The notes below the pieces were generated by a model. The model ran no database searches and was not told where the DNA came from. It saw nothing but the letters and a program-made list of their open reading frames with translations. The position numbers and the translations under genes are program-made. Below are positions 61,841-64,000 of a stretch of DNA of 64,000 nucleotides, piece by piece. The first letter of the stretch is position 1; the number at the start of each line of letters is the position of its first letter. The DNA is from [Actinomadura] parvosata subsp. kistnae. Its GTDB lineage: Bacteria > Actinomycetota > Actinomycetes > Streptosporangiales > Streptosporangiaceae. The stretch lies in the NCBI RefSeq assembly GCF_900323885.1, contig NZ_OOHJ01000015.1:248001-312000 (forward strand). Reading direction: 5' to 3'.

Positions 61841-61922
61841 GTCGCCACCTTGGAACTCCCCTCGGCCACCCCGCCTCGCCAGGGCATGGACCCCGTTGAT
61901 CCCTTGGGCTAGTTTGCCCGAC

Positions 61923-62981
61923 ATGAAGCTTCGAACCGCGTTAGGTGCGCTGTCAGCGGCCCTCGTGCTCACCGCCGCCCCGCTCCCCGCCCACGCCGGA
62001 ACGCCGCAGCTCGGCTGGGACCTCAAGGAGACGGGAGTGACCGCCCGCCTGCGCGGCCTGTCCCCCGTCAGCCGGAACGTGGTCTGGGCCTCCGGCTCCG
62101 GCGGCACCGTGCTGAGGACCACGGACGCCGGACGTACCTGGCAGAACGTCTCCCCGCCGGACACGGCCGCGCTCCAGTTCCGCGACATCGAGGCGTTCGA
62201 CGCGAACCGGGCCGTGGCCCTGTCCATCGGCGAGGGCACCGACTCGCGCGTCTACCGCACCGAGGACGGGGGCCGCACCTGGGCGGAGACGTTCAGGAAC
62301 GACGAGCCGCGCGCCTTCTACGACTGCCTGGCCTTCTTCGACCGCCGCCACGGGCTGGCCATGAGCGACCCGGTGGACGGCCGCTTCCGCATCCTGTCCA
62401 CGTCCGACGGCGGACGGACCTGGCAGGTGCTGCCACCGGACGGCATGCCGCCGGCCCTGCCCGGCGAGGCCGGGTTCGCGGCGAGCGGCCAGTGCCTGGT
62501 GACGTCCGGCGGCCGTGACGCGTGGCTGGCCACCGGCGGAGCCGAACGATCCCGCGTCTTCCACTCCCGGGACCGCGGCCGCACCTGGACCGTCACCGAC
62601 ACGCCCATCCCCGCCGGCGACCCGGCCCGCGGCGTCTTCGGCCTCGCCTTCCGCGACCCCCGCCACGGGATCGCCGTCGGCGGCGACTACCGCCCCGACC
62701 AGCAGTCCCCCAACGCCGGCGGCACCACCCGCGACGGCGGCACCACCTGGCGCCCCTCCTCCGCTCCCCCACCCGCCTACCGCTCAGGCGTCGCCTGGCT
62801 CCCCCACCTCCCCCACGCCGCCATCGCCGTCGGCCCGTCCGGCAGCGACGTGACGTACTCGGGCGGCCGCACTTGGACCACCTTCGACACCGGCTCCTTC
62901 GACACGATCGCCTGCACCCCCGACCTCTCCTGCTGGGCTTCCGGCGACCAGGGCCGCCTCGCCCGACTCACCCTCAAGTAA
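61923..62981 (+). CDS. Secreted BNR/YCF48-like beta-propeller protein
   Basis: 352 aa. Signal peptide 1-26. Six Asp-box type repeats (TTDAGRTWQ, TEDGGRTWA, TSDGGRTWQ, SRDRGRTWT, TRDGGTTWR, SGGRTWT) indicate a six- or seven-bladed propeller like YCF48/oxidoreductase-type proteins. Likely a binding scaffold; no sialidase catalytic residues seen. TAGTTT (61910-61915) ends 7 nt before ATG, a leaderless start. Confidence 0.85.
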   Translation: MKLRTALGALSAALVLTAAPLPAHAGTPQLGWDLKETGVTARLRGLSPVSRNVVWASGSGGTVLRTTDAGRTWQNVSPPDTAALQFRDIEAFDANRAVALSIGEGTDSRVYRTEDGGRTWAETFRNDEPRAFYDCLAFFDRRHGLAMSDPVDGRFRILSTSDGGRTWQVLPPDGMPPALPGEAGFAASGQCLVTSGGRDAWLATGGAERSRVFHSRDRGRTWTVTDTPIPAGDPARGVFGLAFRDPRHGIAVGGDYRPDQQSPNAGGTTRDGGTTWRPSSAPPPAYRSGVAWLPHLPHAAIAVGPSGSDVTYSGGRTWTTFDTGSFDTIACTPDLSCWASGDQGRLARLTLK

Positions 62982-63446
62982 CCCCCCCACGGCACCGAGC
63001 CCGCACGCCCCGCCCTGAACCGCCCAGGACGGGTTCGGCCCGGTCAGCCCCACGCTCGGGTGACGAGCGACTGGGACGGCGACAGCGAAGCACGAGCGGG
63101 CGCGGTGCAGCGACACGGGCGGAGGCGCGGCCACCGCCACGACGCGACGCGGCGGCGCACACGCGGCGGCACACGCGCGGGAGGGCACGGGGCGCGAGCA
63201 GCGCACAAGCCGTGCGGCAGTGCGGGCGGCGCAATGGCACACGGGCCGAGGCGAAGCAACCCGAGCGAACAGGCGGCGCAGACCGGAGCAGGCACCTCAT
63301 GGGCGCGGGCCATGCGGCGGCGCGACCAGCGAGCAGCGCCATGCGCAGCCGACACGACCACCACGACGAGCGCGCAGCGCGGCACGGCGGTGCGGGTGAA
63401 CGGCGCGGTGCGGTGCGGACGGGGTGAAACGCGGGCGGTGGTGGGG
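62982..63446. other. Gene-free low-complexity spacer
   Basis: 465 bp between convergent genes, rich in GCGGCGCA and CACGGCG words. It shares short words such as cgagcagcgccat with the spacer at 23.8-24.2 kb. Open frames on either strand are Arg/Ala/Gly-rich artefacts. Confidence 0.55.
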
Positions 63447-64000
63447 TTAGCGGACGTCGTGGGGGCGGAACTGGATGCTGATGCGGGGGCCCGACGGGCG
63501 GCTGGTCTTGGGGATGGCGTGTTCCCACGTGCGCTGGCAGCTGCCGCCCATCACGATCAGGTCCCCGTGCCCCAGGTCGTGGCGGAGTGAGGGGCCGCCT
63601 CCGCGGGGGCGGAGCAGGAGGGAGCGGGGGCTGCCGACCGAGATGATGGCGACCATGGTGTCTTCGGCGCTGCCGCGTCCGATCGTGTCGCCGTGCCAGG
63701 TCACGCTGTCGCGGCCGTCGCGGTAGAAGCAGAGGCCGGCCGTGCGGAACGGCTCGCCCAGCTCCTCGCCGTAGTGGGCGTCGAGGGCGCGCCGGGCGTC
63801 GTCGAGGAGCGGGTCGGGCAGCGGCTCGCCTTCGTCGTAGAACTTGAGGAGCCGGGGCACGTCGACGACCTTGTCGTACATGCGGCGCCGCTCGGCCCGC
63901 CACGGCACGCGCTCGGCGAGGCGCTCGAACAGGGTGTCGGCGCCGGTGAGCCAGCCGGGCCGCAGGTCGATCCAGGCGCCGTGGGCGAGGTGGGTGCGGC
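63447..64000 (-). CDS. AlkB-like 2-oxoglutarate Fe(II) dioxygenase (5' end beyond window)
   Basis: The frame is open from the right edge (about 184 residues seen), so the start lies outside. RLLKFYDEG, Fe ligands His-x-Asp in TWHGDTIG and His in WEHAIPK, and 2-oxoglutarate-binding Arg in RISIQFRP define AlkB-type enzymes, which remove alkyl groups from DNA or RNA bases by oxidation. The internal GTG 63908 is not the real start, because family sequence (DLRPGWL) continues upstream of it. Confidence 0.9.
   Translation of the reverse strand, partial: RTHLAHGAWIDLRPGWLTGADTLFERLAERVPWRAERRRMYDKVVDVPRLLKFYDEGEPLPDPLLDDARRALDAHYGEELGEPFRTAGLCFYRDGRDSVTWHGDTIGRGSAEDTMVAIISVGSPRSLLLRPRGGGPSLRHDLGHGDLIVMGGSCQRTWEHAIPKTSRPSGPRISIQFRPHDVR

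Noticed and set aside
63060..63590. 176-codon plus-strand frame
   Set aside because: Low-complexity Arg/Ala/Gly sequence running into the antisense of the AlkB gene.

Overview
The window is very GC-rich (roughly 70% or more by eye). Gene density, GTG/TTG starts, many apparently leaderless genes, an actinobacterial integration host factor, a DUF574 methyltransferase and several LacI/ROK-controlled sugar importers point to an actinomycete. Streptosporangiaceae (Nonomuraea-like) is my best guess, but this is inference, not a database result. It reads as ordinary chromosome with a strong carbohydrate-scavenging theme. I saw no phage, transposase, integrase or CRISPR array.

Layout. 1-4156 (minus): kynurenine-type trio (AMP-ligase running off the left edge, kynurenine 3-monooxygenase, formamidase-like hydrolase), divergent from endonuclease V. 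4980-7561: redox regulator/reductase pair, then small secreted peptides with a UPF0114 membrane protein. 7612-13357: HAD phosphatase, pyrF, nucleotidyltransferase, leuA, GntR regulator. 13800-23655 (minus): the most unusual locus, a LacI-controlled sugar ABC importer followed by FOUR ADP-ribosylglycohydrolase (DraG-like) paralogues and a ribokinase, nearly all linked by 4-nt start/stop overlaps. Two of the paralogues carry two 1-nt G/C-run contractions each. 24237-31697: MFS/ROK pair, mIHF paralogue, two-component system, acyltransferases. 31778-35480: Ski2-like helicase, secreted protein, DUF2087 protein.

35497-45004 (minus): a seven-gene operon (GH36, two permeases, binding lipoprotein, PhoD phosphodiesterase/phosphatase, GH27, GH20) with a divergent ROK regulator. 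The mix suggests scavenging of a glycosylated phosphate polymer such as teichoic acid. 46325-49941: AraC regulator, PhyH oxygenase, tRNA-dihydrouridine synthase, ACT protein. 50008-50246: tRNA-Gly, -Cys and -Val with a strong terminator. 50565-56728: LacI, GH51 arabinofuranosidase and ABC importer sharing a TGTTAGCG-type operator. 56733-64000: SnoaL/MarR pair, DUF6348-like protein, GT4 glycosyltransferase behind a leaderless 20-codon upstream ORF, DUF574 methyltransferase, D,D-carboxypeptidase, BNR-repeat protein, AlkB-like oxygenase running off the right edge.

How the genes work together. Three separate sugar-uptake systems (the DraG/ribokinase operon, the galactoside/hexosaminide/phosphate operon, the arabinofuranoside regulon) each combine a local repressor, palindromic operators, a lipoprotein-plus-two-permease importer without its own ATPase (presumably using a shared MsiK-type ATPase elsewhere), and substrate-specific hydrolases. 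Many single genes between them appear leaderless, with a TANNNT-type -10 box 6-8 nt before the start codon. Three divergent pairs are separated by only 17-23 nt with overlapping -10 boxes.
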